DNA of 43,750 bases from Candidatus Nanopelagicales bacterium (GCA_030728405.1 JANQZS010000023.1:1-43750), one strand, 5' to 3'. Numbered from the stretch's first letter, positions 35,110 through 43,388 are shown. Notes: generated by a model from the letters alone, not told the origin. Translations and numbers: made by a program.

Positions 35110-36018
35110 ATGGCAACGCGGAGCGTGCATGATCAAGCCGAACGCTTACGAGCGCAAGGTGTTCCGTTCGTGCACGCCCGCGTTGTGTTAGCTGAGCGCC
35201 CAACGTCTGCAAAGCCTGGAGACGAAGCCATCATTCTGCTAGACGGCACGATTGAAGGTTTTGTTGGCGGCCAGTGCGCAGAAGCGACGGTTCGGTCTCA
35301 GGGTATTGCCGCCCTGCAGTCGGGTTGTAGCGTGCTTCTGCGTATTTCACCAATCGTCGAGGCGAATCAGCAGGGCAAGTTAACCGTGCACAACCCGTGC
35401 CTGTCGGGTGGGACGCTGGAGATCTTTATGGAACCTGTGCTGCCGGCCCCGCGGGTCGCCGTTGTCGGAGACTCACCGATTGCGCGCGCCTTGGTGAGCG
35501 TAGGTACTGCGCTGGGTTATGAACTGATTACTTGGTCGTTGCCTGACATGCGCACGACCGACGCACTTGTTGTGGCAACACATGGCTTGGATGAGGAGCG
35601 TGCGCTTGTCGACGCGGTGAAGGCCCAGATTCCCTATGTTGCTCTCGTGGCAAGCCCGAAACGAGGACGCGCTGTGTTGGCAGGACTAGACCTGTCAGAC
35701 GACGAACGCTCACGTGTGAAAAGTCCCGCTGGACTAGATATCGGGGCGCGCACGCCAGAAGAGATCGCAGTATCGGTTTTCGCTGAAATCATTGACCGAC
35801 GGAGTGGGTCTGTGACGAGCCCAATGAATGCCCCGCCGCCCCTTTCGCTGGACGCACCGCCGTCGACACAAACCGCGGTTGACCCCATCTGTCAAATGAC
35901 GGTTGCCATGGTGGATGCCAGCATTCATGCTGAGATCAACGGCGGGACTTACTGGTTTTGCTGCCCTGGCTGCCGTGACACCTTTATTGCCGACCCGGCT
36001 CAGTACCTGAAGGCGTAA
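35110..36018 (+). CDS. coxF: CoxF: XdhC/CoxF maturation protein fused to a YHS domain
   Basis: The 302-residue protein has an XdhC/CoxI-type N-terminal domain (GDEAIILLDGTIEGFVGGQCAEATV with the conserved GG-C) and an XdhC Rossmann domain (RVAVVGDSPIARALVSVG; VALVASPKRGRAVL). After a Pro-rich linker (about 230-255) comes a C-terminal YHS domain at 257-302 with metal-type cysteines C261, C284, C285 and C288 (DPICQMTV...WFCCPGC). XdhC relatives bind molybdenum cofactor and help sulfurate it. YHS domains often bind copper or other heavy metals, so a part in handling Cu for the Mo-Cu site is an attractive inference. It lies between coxL and coxD. Confidence 0.85.
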   Translation: MATRSVHDQAERLRAQGVPFVHARVVLAERPTSAKPGDEAIILLDGTIEGFVGGQCAEATVRSQGIAALQSGCSVLLRISPIVEANQQGKLTVHNPCLSGGTLEIFMEPVLPAPRVAVVGDSPIARALVSVGTALGYELITWSLPDMRTTDALVVATHGLDEERALVDAVKAQIPYVALVASPKRGRAVLAGLDLSDDERSRVKSPAGLDIGARTPEEIAVSVFAEIIDRRSGSVTSPMNAPPPLSLDAPPSTQTAVDPICQMTVAMVDASIHAEINGGTYWFCCPGCRDTFIADPAQYLKA

Positions 36019-36020
36019 GT

Positions 36021-36905
36021 GTGAGTATCACCGAGCATATTCCCACCATCGGCGCGCTCACCGAACAACTTGCCACGCATGACTATCTGGTGGACCCCGG
36101 GCTGGCGTCAGCGCTTTTTTGTGCCGTTCGTTTGCCCCAGCCGCTTCTGCTCGAAGGTGAAGCAGGAGTGGGTAAAACCCAGGCCGCCAAAGCCCTTGCT
36201 TCACTGCTCGACACACCCCTAATTCGGCTGCAGTGCTTCGAGGGGATTGATGCATCAGAGGCCCTGTACGAATGGAATTACCCGCGCCAGCTCCTAGGGA
36301 TTCGGGTGGCTGAGGCGCAGGGGACGCACCTGGCCGAGGATTCTCTGTTCTCCCGCGACTTCCTGATCGAACGACCCCTGCTGCAGGCACTGGAACATCC
36401 CGGCCCCAATCCCGCCGTACTCCTGATCGATGAAGTTGATCGGGCGGATGAAGAGTTCGAAGCATTCTTGTTCGAGATGCTGGCGGAGAGTTCGGTTACG
36501 GTTCCTGAGTTGGGCACCCTGAAGGCAGTTATTTCACCCATCGTCATCCTCACGTCCAATCGCACCCGTGACTTACACGATGCGCTGAAGCGTCGCTGTC
36601 TGTATCACTGGATCGACTACCCAGATCTCGCCCACGCCACCGCAATTGTGCGATTGCGCGTGCCGCTCGCGCCGAAGGATCTCGTTGAGCAGGTTACCCA
36701 AGCGGTGCAGCGGCTAAGAGGCCTCGACGTGCAAAAGCCACCCGGTGTTGCTGAGGCCATCGACTGGGTCCATGCGGCCATGCTGTTGGGTGTGGGCAGG
36801 CTTGATGGTGCCGCGGTGGAGCAGACGCTTGGCTCAGTGTTGAAGTACCGCGAGGACCAAGATGTGGCAAGAACGCAGGGCTTGGCGTGGGTGGCCGGGG
36901 AGTAG
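36021..36905 (+). CDS. coxD: CoxD, MoxR-type AAA+ ATPase for CO dehydrogenase maturation
   Basis: The 294-residue ATPase shows Walker A GEAGVGKT at 46-53, Walker B LLIDEVDRAD at 134-143 and sensor-type ILTSNRTRDLHDALKRRC. In Oligotropha CoxD is needed to build the sulfur and copper of the active site. Like other MoxR ATPases it works with a VWA partner, here CoxE, encoded immediately downstream. GTG 36021 is two bases after the coxF stop, and the end overlaps coxE by 19 bp. Confidence 0.93.
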   Translation: MSITEHIPTIGALTEQLATHDYLVDPGLASALFCAVRLPQPLLLEGEAGVGKTQAAKALASLLDTPLIRLQCFEGIDASEALYEWNYPRQLLGIRVAEAQGTHLAEDSLFSRDFLIERPLLQALEHPGPNPAVLLIDEVDRADEEFEAFLFEMLAESSVTVPELGTLKAVISPIVILTSNRTRDLHDALKRRCLYHWIDYPDLAHATAIVRLRVPLAPKDLVEQVTQAVQRLRGLDVQKPPGVAEAIDWVHAAMLLGVGRLDGAAVEQTLGSVLKYREDQDVARTQGLAWVAGE

Positions 36906-38125
36906 CTGACAACCTGTTCAGCGACATTGTTGCTGGCTTTGGTCAATTGCTGCATTCAGCTGGGGTGCCGCTGGCCCCGGAACAGTCTGTTCGCTTTGCC
37001 CGCGCCATCTCTGCAGCGCAACCAGAAACGGTGGATGAGCTCTATTGGATTGCCCGGGTCACCTTGCTGACCGGTCATAACCAGACCGAGATTTTCGATG
37101 CGGTGTTCAACCAAGTCTTCATGGGACTTATCGACTTCGCAGACTCTCGAGGTCAGAGCATGCATGCAGCCCCACCCGAAAGCACGCCAGCAGGCGAGCG
37201 CAGCCCCAACGCGGATGAACGAAGTGGAGAGTCATCGACGTCGAACAATGTCACCAGCGCGACACCGGGGGAGAGCAACACTGATGACCAAAACAGTGAA
37301 GATCCGCAGGTTCTTGCTGCCGTTAGCGACACTGAGCGGCTAGCCGAAAAGGATTTCGCATCATGTACCGAAGATGAGTTGGCGCTGATTCGTCGACTGG
37401 TCGAGCAACTTCCCGTTGTGCCGCCGCCGCGTGTGGGGCGACGCATGAAACGCCACAGTTCCGGGCGAAAGATTGATATCCGCGCGACGCTTCGTCGCGC
37501 ACATCGCTATGGCGGTGACCCGGTAGATATGGTGATGCGAAAAAGAATCCAGCGACCTCGACGCGTCGTCCTCATCGCTGATGTGTCGGGATCGATGGAA
37601 CCCTATGCGCGGGTGTACCTGCACCTGATGCGTGGGGCGGTACAAGCTCTGGGTGCTGAAGCCTTCGTATTTGCCACGCGGTTGACACGACTGACGCGGG
37701 CCCTGGGTGTGACCCACCCGGATGTCGCCTACCGCAAGGCTGTCGCGGCCGCTCCTGATTGGTCGGGTGGCACTCGTATCGGGCAGACACTGACACAGTT
37801 CTTGAACGAGTACGGGCGTCGAGGGTTGGCCCGTGGGGCGGTGATCGTGATCGTTTCCGATGGTTGGGAAGTCGACAGTCCGGGCCTCGTGGGCGAGGCG
37901 ATGGAACGTCTCTCACGCTTGGCACACCACATCGTGTGGGTTAATCCGCGCAAGGCGGCAGAATCATTTCAGCCCCTCGTTGGTGGCATGGCCGCTGCGA
38001 TGCCGTACATCGATACGTTCATTTCAGGGCATTCACTGCGGGCCCTGGAAGAAGTAATGGCTGCGATCGGCAACGCCACCAACCGCATCACCCCGGTGGC
38101 TACCACGACTAAGGTTTCGGTATGA
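36887..38125 (+). CDS. coxE: CoxE, VWA-domain maturation protein
   Basis: The 412-residue protein has an N-terminal helical region (1-90) and a disordered Ser/Asn/Glu-rich linker (95-150). A C-terminal von Willebrand A domain follows, with the metal-ion MIDAS motif DVSGSM at 232-237 and SDGWEVDSPG near 325. CoxE proteins form a MoxR-VWA pair with CoxD for insertion of copper into the CoxL active site. The GTG 36887 start lies inside the end of coxD (19-bp overlap), so it is coupled to it. A DUF58/YeaD-like alternative is unlikely given the cox context. Confidence 0.92.
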   Translation: MGGRGVADNLFSDIVAGFGQLLHSAGVPLAPEQSVRFARAISAAQPETVDELYWIARVTLLTGHNQTEIFDAVFNQVFMGLIDFADSRGQSMHAAPPESTPAGERSPNADERSGESSTSNNVTSATPGESNTDDQNSEDPQVLAAVSDTERLAEKDFASCTEDELALIRRLVEQLPVVPPPRVGRRMKRHSSGRKIDIRATLRRAHRYGGDPVDMVMRKRIQRPRRVVLIADVSGSMEPYARVYLHLMRGAVQALGAEAFVFATRLTRLTRALGVTHPDVAYRKAVAAAPDWSGGTRIGQTLTQFLNEYGRRGLARGAVIVIVSDGWEVDSPGLVGEAMERLSRLAHHIVWVNPRKAAESFQPLVGGMAAAMPYIDTFISGHSLRALEEVMAAIGNATNRITPVATTTKVSV

Positions 38126-38165
38126 ATTGCAGCTCGGTCCAGCGACCCTGTACGGCTCGGCCCCG

Positions 38166-38666
38166 ATGACCTATCAGGGACGTGTCATCACCTGTTCCAC
38201 GCGAGGAGCCGCCGGTGTCTGGGAAGACACATCAGGTCCAATTCTGGTTGCGGGCCTGCAACAACTTGGCGTCAACGTGAACGAACCAGTAGTCGTCGCC
38301 GATGGAGAGCCCGTTCTGGCGGCTCTGCGAGATGCAATCGCCGATGACGTTGACGTGGTGCTGACAACGGGTGGTACCGGACACACCCCGCGTGATCTAA
38401 CACCAGAGATGACGCGACAGGTCATTGATCGGGAATCTCCTGGGCTCGCCGAAGCGATTCGTAGCTTTGGCGTCGCTCATGGTGTCCCCACCGCGGTTCT
38501 TTCGCGCGGCATAGCAGGCCTAGCCGAAGGTACGCTGATCATTAATGCGCCCGGATCTCCCGGGGGCGCGCGGGACACGATCGCGGCTCTGGCACCGGTG
38601 CTCTTACATGCTCTTGACCAAATTGCCGGGGGCGATCATGTGCGCAGCGAAGGGGCACCGACCTAG
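38166..38666 (+). CDS. mog: MogA/MoaB-family molybdopterin adenylyltransferase
   Basis: The product is 166 residues from ATG 38166 (MTYQGRVITCSTRGAAG). The family motif LTTGGTGHTPRDLTPE is clear, as are EDTSGPIL near the N-terminus and INAPGSPGGARDTI near the end. These proteins adenylate molybdopterin before molybdenum insertion. The TTG at 38127 (ORF track) is possible but adds residues not usual for the family; it would put the start one base after the coxE stop, which favours coupling, so the start is unsettled. It completes the cofactor genes flanking cox. MoeA, MoaC and the cytidylyltransferase MocA are not in the window. Confidence 0.87.
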   Translation: MTYQGRVITCSTRGAAGVWEDTSGPILVAGLQQLGVNVNEPVVVADGEPVLAALRDAIADDVDVVLTTGGTGHTPRDLTPEMTRQVIDRESPGLAEAIRSFGVAHGVPTAVLSRGIAGLAEGTLIINAPGSPGGARDTIAALAPVLLHALDQIAGGDHVRSEGAPT

Positions 38667-38669
38667 GAT
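38664..38669 (+). promoter_or_regulatory. -10 element TAGGAT of the L,D-transpeptidase (leaderless)
   Basis: TAGGAT-N7-ATG overlaps the mog stop codon (TAG). It supports ATG 38677 and suggests the transpeptidase can be expressed apart from the cox operon. Confidence 0.5.
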
Positions 38670-38676
38670 GGTCACC

Positions 38677-39435
38677 ATGACTCCATTACTGGGCCGTGCG
38701 TTGGCGGCTGGTGCCGTGTTGGCAATGTCGATCAGCCTGCTGACCGGCACTGCCGGGGCGGCGCAACGCCAGGAGCGTTATCAACCCGATGCGGGAACAC
38801 AGAACTCCCTGCAGCTGCCGATGAAGGCCAATGATCAGGGCAGCTACGTTCGCAGGCTGCAGGAACGTCTGGAGTGGCTCGGGTATGACATTTCCTGGCG
38901 TGACCACACCCTGCGTCGATTCGGCAAAAGCACGAAGCGAGCCGTCACTGCCGCGCAGGATAAGTTCTACCTGAACGAAAATGGTGCGGTAGATCGCAAC
39001 ACGTGGAACCGCATTGATGCAGCGGCGGGTGAAGTGGGGGCGTTACCTAGACAGTGCCGCTCTGAAGCGAAGACCCTGTGCATAGACAAAAGCGCCAAAG
39101 TGATTCGCTACGTCAACAACGGCAGGGTTGTGAAGACGATCGATGTGCGCTTCGGGGTGCCAGGGCTCGATACGCCATCGGGTACTTTTCGTGTGTGGCT
39201 GAAATGGGCCGATGCCACCTCTGGTATCAATGGTCCCGACCAGCCCCGTGCCCCCATGCCCTGGGCACTGTTCTTTGCCGGTGACGTGGCCGTTCACTAT
39301 TCCCCCACGTTCGCCAACGCTGGCTACTACCCCGGTGGTGGTTCACACGGGTGCGTCAACGTTGCTGACCTTGCCGCTGTCCGGTGGTTGTTTTATCAAA
39401 TCCCGATGGGAACCCTGGTGCACGTCTATCGGTAG
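38677..39435 (+). CDS. Secreted L,D-transpeptidase with peptidoglycan-binding domain
   Basis: The 252-residue protein has a signal peptide (MTPLLGRALAAGAVLAMSISLLTGTAGAA), a PG_binding_1 domain (about 52-112; GSYVRRLQERLEWLGY), and a YkuD catalytic domain (about 131-252). The active site is H207 with S223-H224-G-C226 (HYSPTF...GGGSHGCVN), the nucleophile being C226. It acts in the cell wall, making 3-3 cross-links or attaching proteins. ORF-track starts further upstream lie inside mog. ATG 38677 is supported by TAGGAT seven bases before and by the signal peptide; ATG 38668 is an alternative. It has no evident link to CO oxidation. Confidence 0.9.
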   Translation: MTPLLGRALAAGAVLAMSISLLTGTAGAAQRQERYQPDAGTQNSLQLPMKANDQGSYVRRLQERLEWLGYDISWRDHTLRRFGKSTKRAVTAAQDKFYLNENGAVDRNTWNRIDAAAGEVGALPRQCRSEAKTLCIDKSAKVIRYVNNGRVVKTIDVRFGVPGLDTPSGTFRVWLKWADATSGINGPDQPRAPMPWALFFAGDVAVHYSPTFANAGYYPGGGSHGCVNVADLAAVRWLFYQIPMGTLVHVYR

Positions 39436-39481
39436 GGTTCGGGTGCAGGTTAGCTTTGTTGGGGGTCGCATTTAGGGGCGG

Positions 39482-40168
39482 GTGAATGCTGTGACGTCAG
39501 CGCAGAAGTACACGATCCTGGTCGTGGAAGATGATGCTGACTCACGCGATGCCATCGCCGGTATCTTGGCCTTCGCTGGCTATGACGTGGTCACCCGAAC
39601 TCTGGGCGAAGACGCGCTGAGTGTGTTGGCGGTCGACGGCATTGACCTGGTGCTCCTGGACCTTATGCTTCCCGATACCGGCGGCTATGAAGTCCTGCGC
39701 CGTATGCGAGAACTCGAGGACATCCCGGTCGTTATTCTCTCTGGTCTCAGCGATCCGCAGCACAAGGTTCATGGTTTGCGTCTGGGTGCTGATGACTATC
39801 TGGTGAAGCCTTTCGATGCGGAAGAGTTGTTAGCCCGTGTTGATGCTCGCCTGCGCCGCGTGCGCAGTGATCAGTTCATTTCGGTGGGTGACCTTCGCCT
39901 CAACCTGACCGCACGTGAAGTATTTCTCCGTGATGTCCCAATAAATTTCACCCGCCGACAGTTTGATGTCCTGGTACTTTTCGCTGCCTCGCCGGGCCGG
40001 GCATTTAGTCGTGAAGAAGTACTCGATGCGGTGTGGGGCACACGTTTCGTGACACCGAGGAACGTGAATGAACAGATCCGCCTGATCAGACAGCGCTTGA
40101 AGAACGCGGGGCTGGACAAAGACATCTTCCAGGCAGCGCCAGGCCTTGGTTATCGCTTGCGGTTCTAA
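39482..40168 (+). CDS. OmpR/PhoB-family response regulator
   Basis: The 228-residue regulator has a receiver domain (10-125) with acidic pocket E16-D17-D18, phospho-acceptor D60 in LVLLDLMLPD and K109 in LVKPF, and a C-terminal winged helix (about 135-228; FTRRQFDVLVLFAASPGRAFSREEVLDAVWG, VNEQIRLIRQRLK). Transcriptional control is expected. GTG 39482 follows AGGGGCGG; TAGCTT near 39451 could be the -10. It ends tail-to-tail with the hybrid kinase, sharing four bases (CTAA). They may be partners despite opposite strands, but this is inference; targets are unknown. Confidence 0.93.
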   Translation: MNAVTSAQKYTILVVEDDADSRDAIAGILAFAGYDVVTRTLGEDALSVLAVDGIDLVLLDLMLPDTGGYEVLRRMRELEDIPVVILSGLSDPQHKVHGLRLGADDYLVKPFDAEELLARVDARLRRVRSDQFISVGDLRLNLTAREVFLRDVPINFTRRQFDVLVLFAASPGRAFSREEVLDAVWGTRFVTPRNVNEQIRLIRQRLKNAGLDKDIFQAAPGLGYRLRF

Positions 40169-42360
40169 CCCTTAACTAGGTGCTGGTGCAGTACGTGGTC
40201 GAGAACGTCCGCCGAAATTGGTTTGAGTAGCAGCCGTGTTGCAGGAAGTTCCTCAGTGCGATGTTGTGTTTCAGCCGTGGCGTCTGCGGTGAGCAACACC
40301 GCGGGGATGTTCAATTCGCGCAGTTCCTTTTCCAGGGTGAAGCCATCGACATCAGGAAGGTGAAGATCGAGCAGTACTAGATCCGGTTGTTCTTCAGTCC
40401 ACATTTGGCGCGCTTGCTGACCTGTTCGGGCAACCACGACATCAACGTGTGGATGCAGGAGAGCGATCGTGGCCCGAACAATGTCAGCGTTATCTGCCAT
40501 GTCTTCCACGTAAAGCACACGTCCAAGAAGCGGCGCATCGGTGGCGGATCGGCGCTGGGCGCTGGGATCCTCTTCTATCGATGCCAGCACGGCGGGAAGA
40601 TTTAGTTGGAAGACAGTGCGGCTGGGCTGAGACTCGATGAGATCTAAGGTGCCCTCCATCGCCTCAGCGATTGAGCGCGAAACCGGAAGGCCGAGGCCAC
40701 GACCAGACACCGAAGCCGCTGTTGTTTCGTGTCGCCAGAAGGGCTCGAACACATCGCGCCATTTTTCCTGGGGAATACCTGGACCGTCGTCGGACACATT
40801 TATGATCAATCGGTTGCCATCGCCGCGTGTGACTGTGACGTTCACATGCGAACCGACGTGCGAGTACTTCAGCGAGTTGGCGATGAGATTGAGCAAAATT
40901 TGACGCAGTCGCAGTGGATCGAGGTAGATCAATCCGGCTGTGTCGGGGAGATGAAACGTTAGTGAGCTTCCCCGCTCTACCTGTAGTTCGCGCGCGAGTT
41001 CAGCGCAGCCGGCCATGACTGTGGGCAGGTCGATGACTTCGGGGCGCACGGTGATGCGTCCAGCCTCAATCGCGGAGAGGTCGATCACATCGTCGAACAG
41101 CGCCAGCAGATGTTTACCCGCCAGAACGATGCGCTGGGCATCGTTTCGGTCAACCTCGTTCTCGGTTCGCATGGCCATGAGTTGTGCGAAGCCAAGAATG
41201 CCGTTCAGCGGCGTGCGCACCTCGTGACTCATACGCGATAGGAATGTGTTTTTTGCGGTAGATGCCTGCTCTGCCCGAATCGACATCACTCGAAGGCGCT
41301 CCATCACGACGCGTCTTTCCCGCATTGCCCGAACGTTGACCAACACTGCGGCACATGTGGCCAAGAACGGCTGCATCCATTCGTTGAGGTCCTGACTAAA
41401 ACCGTGCGTGCTGTTAGCAAGTCCGAGGACGCCAATGACTCGGTCCTGTACAAGAATCGGCAACCCGGCAAAGGAAGACAGTGGTGGGTGTCCAGTCGGC
41501 AGCCCGCTGGCCCTGGGGTGGGCCACGGGTGTATTGGTGATTAGTGGCTGTCCGGTGTGCTGCACATAGCCAAACAGGCTCTCTTCGCTGTCGAAAATCA
41601 TGGGCGTGATGTTTCGCTGTGCGTAGACTTCCGCTGTGGCCTGGTCCCAGGCGATGTCAGAGATAGCCCTATTCACTAAGACCTCGCGGTCGCCTTCGGC
41701 GTTGTATTGAGTCTCAGCAAGAAAACCGAACTCGCTATCGGTGAGGGCAAGACTCACGTTGAGGATCTCATTGAAAACGATGGTTTCGTCGCCGGTAGAG
41801 ATCAATAGGTCCTGGATATGAACGACAGCTTCCAGGAGGTGATTTGCACGATTAAGGTTTGTATTGGCAGCGAAGAGAGTGCGGTTGGTTTCGGCAAGTT
41901 GGCGTCGACCCTCTAGCGCCTCACGTCGGTCAGTTTCGCGCCGGGTGATTTCTCGGTAGATCCACAGGTAACCCTGGGTACGGCCGTCCTGAAAAATTGG
42001 TGAGTAGTGCCGCTCAAGATAACGATGGTCAACGAGTTCAATGTCGTCGCCGACTCGCGAGATTGCTCCATGACGTGCGCTGGCCATCGTGTCGGCGACA
42101 TCTTGTGGCTGAGTGAACCATTTCAATGCGGGTTGAAGATAGTCATCGGTGGCCATGCCAAGGCCCACACTGCCTGTGTCTAAGGGAATCCGCAGCAGGG
42201 TGTGCAGTTCTTGATTGGCATAAATGACTTTCCCGGCGGCATCTTCAATGAGAACACCGAGGTTGGAATCTCGGTAGAGACGGTCGATGGCGGCGAGAAA
42301 AAGATCGGGTTGTGGAATGTGCAAGGTGCCAATCGGTACATTGGTGTGTCCCGTCCCCAT
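40165..42360 (-). CDS. Soluble hybrid sensor histidine kinase (PAS-GAF-HisKA-HATPase-REC)
   Basis: The 731-residue kinase has a PAS domain (about 28-140; GVLIEDAAGKVIYANQE), a short coiled coil, a GAF domain (about 190-345; FGFLAETQY, SFAGLPILVQDRVIGVLGLAN), HisKA with H379 in SRMSHEVRTPLNG, HATPase_c with N491/N495 and the G box DDGPGIP (524-530), and a C-terminal receiver (613-730) with D665 in LLDLHLPD. No transmembrane helix is seen, so it senses a cytosolic signal; light, redox or small ligands are options for PAS/GAF. ATG 42360 (MGTGHTNVPIG) is preferred over the ORF-track start: CACAAT lies six bases before it and the extra 30 residues look non-coding. Confidence 0.92.
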   Translation of the reverse strand: MGTGHTNVPIGTLHIPQPDLFLAAIDRLYRDSNLGVLIEDAAGKVIYANQELHTLLRIPLDTGSVGLGMATDDYLQPALKWFTQPQDVADTMASARHGAISRVGDDIELVDHRYLERHYSPIFQDGRTQGYLWIYREITRRETDRREALEGRRQLAETNRTLFAANTNLNRANHLLEAVVHIQDLLISTGDETIVFNEILNVSLALTDSEFGFLAETQYNAEGDREVLVNRAISDIAWDQATAEVYAQRNITPMIFDSEESLFGYVQHTGQPLITNTPVAHPRASGLPTGHPPLSSFAGLPILVQDRVIGVLGLANSTHGFSQDLNEWMQPFLATCAAVLVNVRAMRERRVVMERLRVMSIRAEQASTAKNTFLSRMSHEVRTPLNGILGFAQLMAMRTENEVDRNDAQRIVLAGKHLLALFDDVIDLSAIEAGRITVRPEVIDLPTVMAGCAELARELQVERGSSLTFHLPDTAGLIYLDPLRLRQILLNLIANSLKYSHVGSHVNVTVTRGDGNRLIINVSDDGPGIPQEKWRDVFEPFWRHETTAASVSGRGLGLPVSRSIAEAMEGTLDLIESQPSRTVFQLNLPAVLASIEEDPSAQRRSATDAPLLGRVLYVEDMADNADIVRATIALLHPHVDVVVARTGQQARQMWTEEQPDLVLLDLHLPDVDGFTLEKELRELNIPAVLLTADATAETQHRTEELPATRLLLKPISADVLDHVLHQHLVKG

Positions 42361-42366
42361 AAAGCC

Positions 42367-42372
42367 ATTGTG
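42367..42372 (-). promoter_or_regulatory. -10 element CACAAT of the hybrid kinase
   Basis: CACAAT-N6-ATG on the minus strand keeps four of six TATAAT bases at leaderless spacing. Confidence 0.4.
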
Positions 42373-42404
42373 CACCGCTGACCAGCATCGCGTGGAAAAT
42401 GGGA

Positions 42405-42440
42405 CAGACCCACCCGGACGGGGGGGACCGGATGGGTCTG
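42405..42440 (-). terminator. Candidate terminator hairpin downstream of the TIGR03085-type gene
   Basis: CAGACCCATCCGG pairs with CCGGGTGGGTCTG (12 of 13) around a C-rich loop. On the minus strand it is followed by TCCCATTTTCC, a weak T-tract. It lies past the stop of the TIGR03085-type gene and before the kinase promoter. A second GC stem (CGCTCC/GGAGCG at 42461-42479, or GGCGCT/AGCGCC at 42454-42481) sits just before it. Either a terminator or a structured leader is possible. Confidence 0.45.
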
Positions 42441-42575
42441 CCGGCGCCACTAGGGCGCTTCGCTCCGGGGGGTGGAGCGCCAGATCCCACTATCTATCAA
42501 CTCATGCAAAGTTGGAAACGAAATGTGCCTACCTGAACTGTCTTTGTCCGGACCTTGTTTTCTACCGCGGTGCCC

Positions 42576-43214
42576 TTACACACCAAACGTGCTGGCCTCG
42601 AACGCCTCAATGGCGACTGGTGCGCCCTCGGTGGTGAGTTGCACGTCGGTGCGACCATACAGACGCAGCAGGAGTTCAACCGGTGCGCCAATTAATTGCA
42701 CCACCGGTGTTGACTTGCGCGCAACGATGGAGTCCCCGGTGTCTGGGCGCATCAACACCACACCCACGGTGGCCTTTCGGGTCAGGATGCGTGCCATTCG
42801 GTTCAGGCGCGACCACACCAGATTTTGCTGATCCATGGTGAGGTCACGGGGTTGCCACCCGGGCACTGCGCGACGCACGTCTTCGTGGTGGATCAAGTAT
42901 TCGAAAAGGTTGGCTGCACCGTCAACGCCGGGAAGCCGAAACGGCGACAGGGCGCGAGGCCCCGAACGGACTTTGTCGACGTTGGGCTCATACGGCTCAC
43001 GCGCCACTTTGTCTTGAACAGACTCGGCGTATCCGGCAAGCGGTCCATCGAGAATACCAAGGGCAGCATCGGGTCGGTTTTCACGCACTAAGAGGTGGGC
43101 CACGAGGTCGCGCGTAGTCCAACCGGCGCACAGGGTGGGTGCATCTGGTCCGACTGCCTCAAAAAGGTCTGCGAGTTGGTGACGTTCGGACTGGGCCATC
43201 GCGGTCGCATTCAT
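42576..43214 (-). CDS. TIGR03085-type mycothiol-dependent-enzyme-fold (DinB-like) protein
   Basis: The 212-residue protein has the actinobacterial signature VGPDAPTLCAGWTTRDLVAHLLVRENRPDAALGI near residue 21-55, with the DinB/maleylpyruvate isomerase N-terminal four-helix pattern and metal-ligand histidines H45 and, in FEYLIHHEDVRRA, near residue 108-109. A metal-dependent, perhaps mycothiol-linked, reaction is inferred from the superfamily; the substrate is unknown. The start is ATG 43214 or ATG 43199 (MAQSERHQL); CAGCAT six bases before 43214 slightly favours the longer form. The 215-bp gap to the kinase contains hairpins. Confidence 0.75.
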   Translation of the reverse strand: MNATAMAQSERHQLADLFEAVGPDAPTLCAGWTTRDLVAHLLVRENRPDAALGILDGPLAGYAESVQDKVAREPYEPNVDKVRSGPRALSPFRLPGVDGAANLFEYLIHHEDVRRAVPGWQPRDLTMDQQNLVWSRLNRMARILTRKATVGVVLMRPDTGDSIVARKSTPVVQLIGAPVELLLRLYGRTDVQLTTEGAPVAIEAFEASTFGV

Positions 43215-43388
43215 AGCCCGATGCTGCCACAGGCGAGTGGTCCTTGATCGGTCACGCCTGATTGGATGACCGATTGTGGCGCTAGACCGTCCTTAGCGTG
43301 TGCGATACGGAACCGGGTAGGAAGACGCGGCACACTGACCCTCCGTTCGCCCGGTGTTGGCGCAGGGGTGTGCTGGGTGTTGTGGTGA

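Noticed and set aside
38545-38676. N-terminal extension of the L,D-transpeptidase
   Set aside because: It overlaps mog in another frame and would bury the signal peptide.
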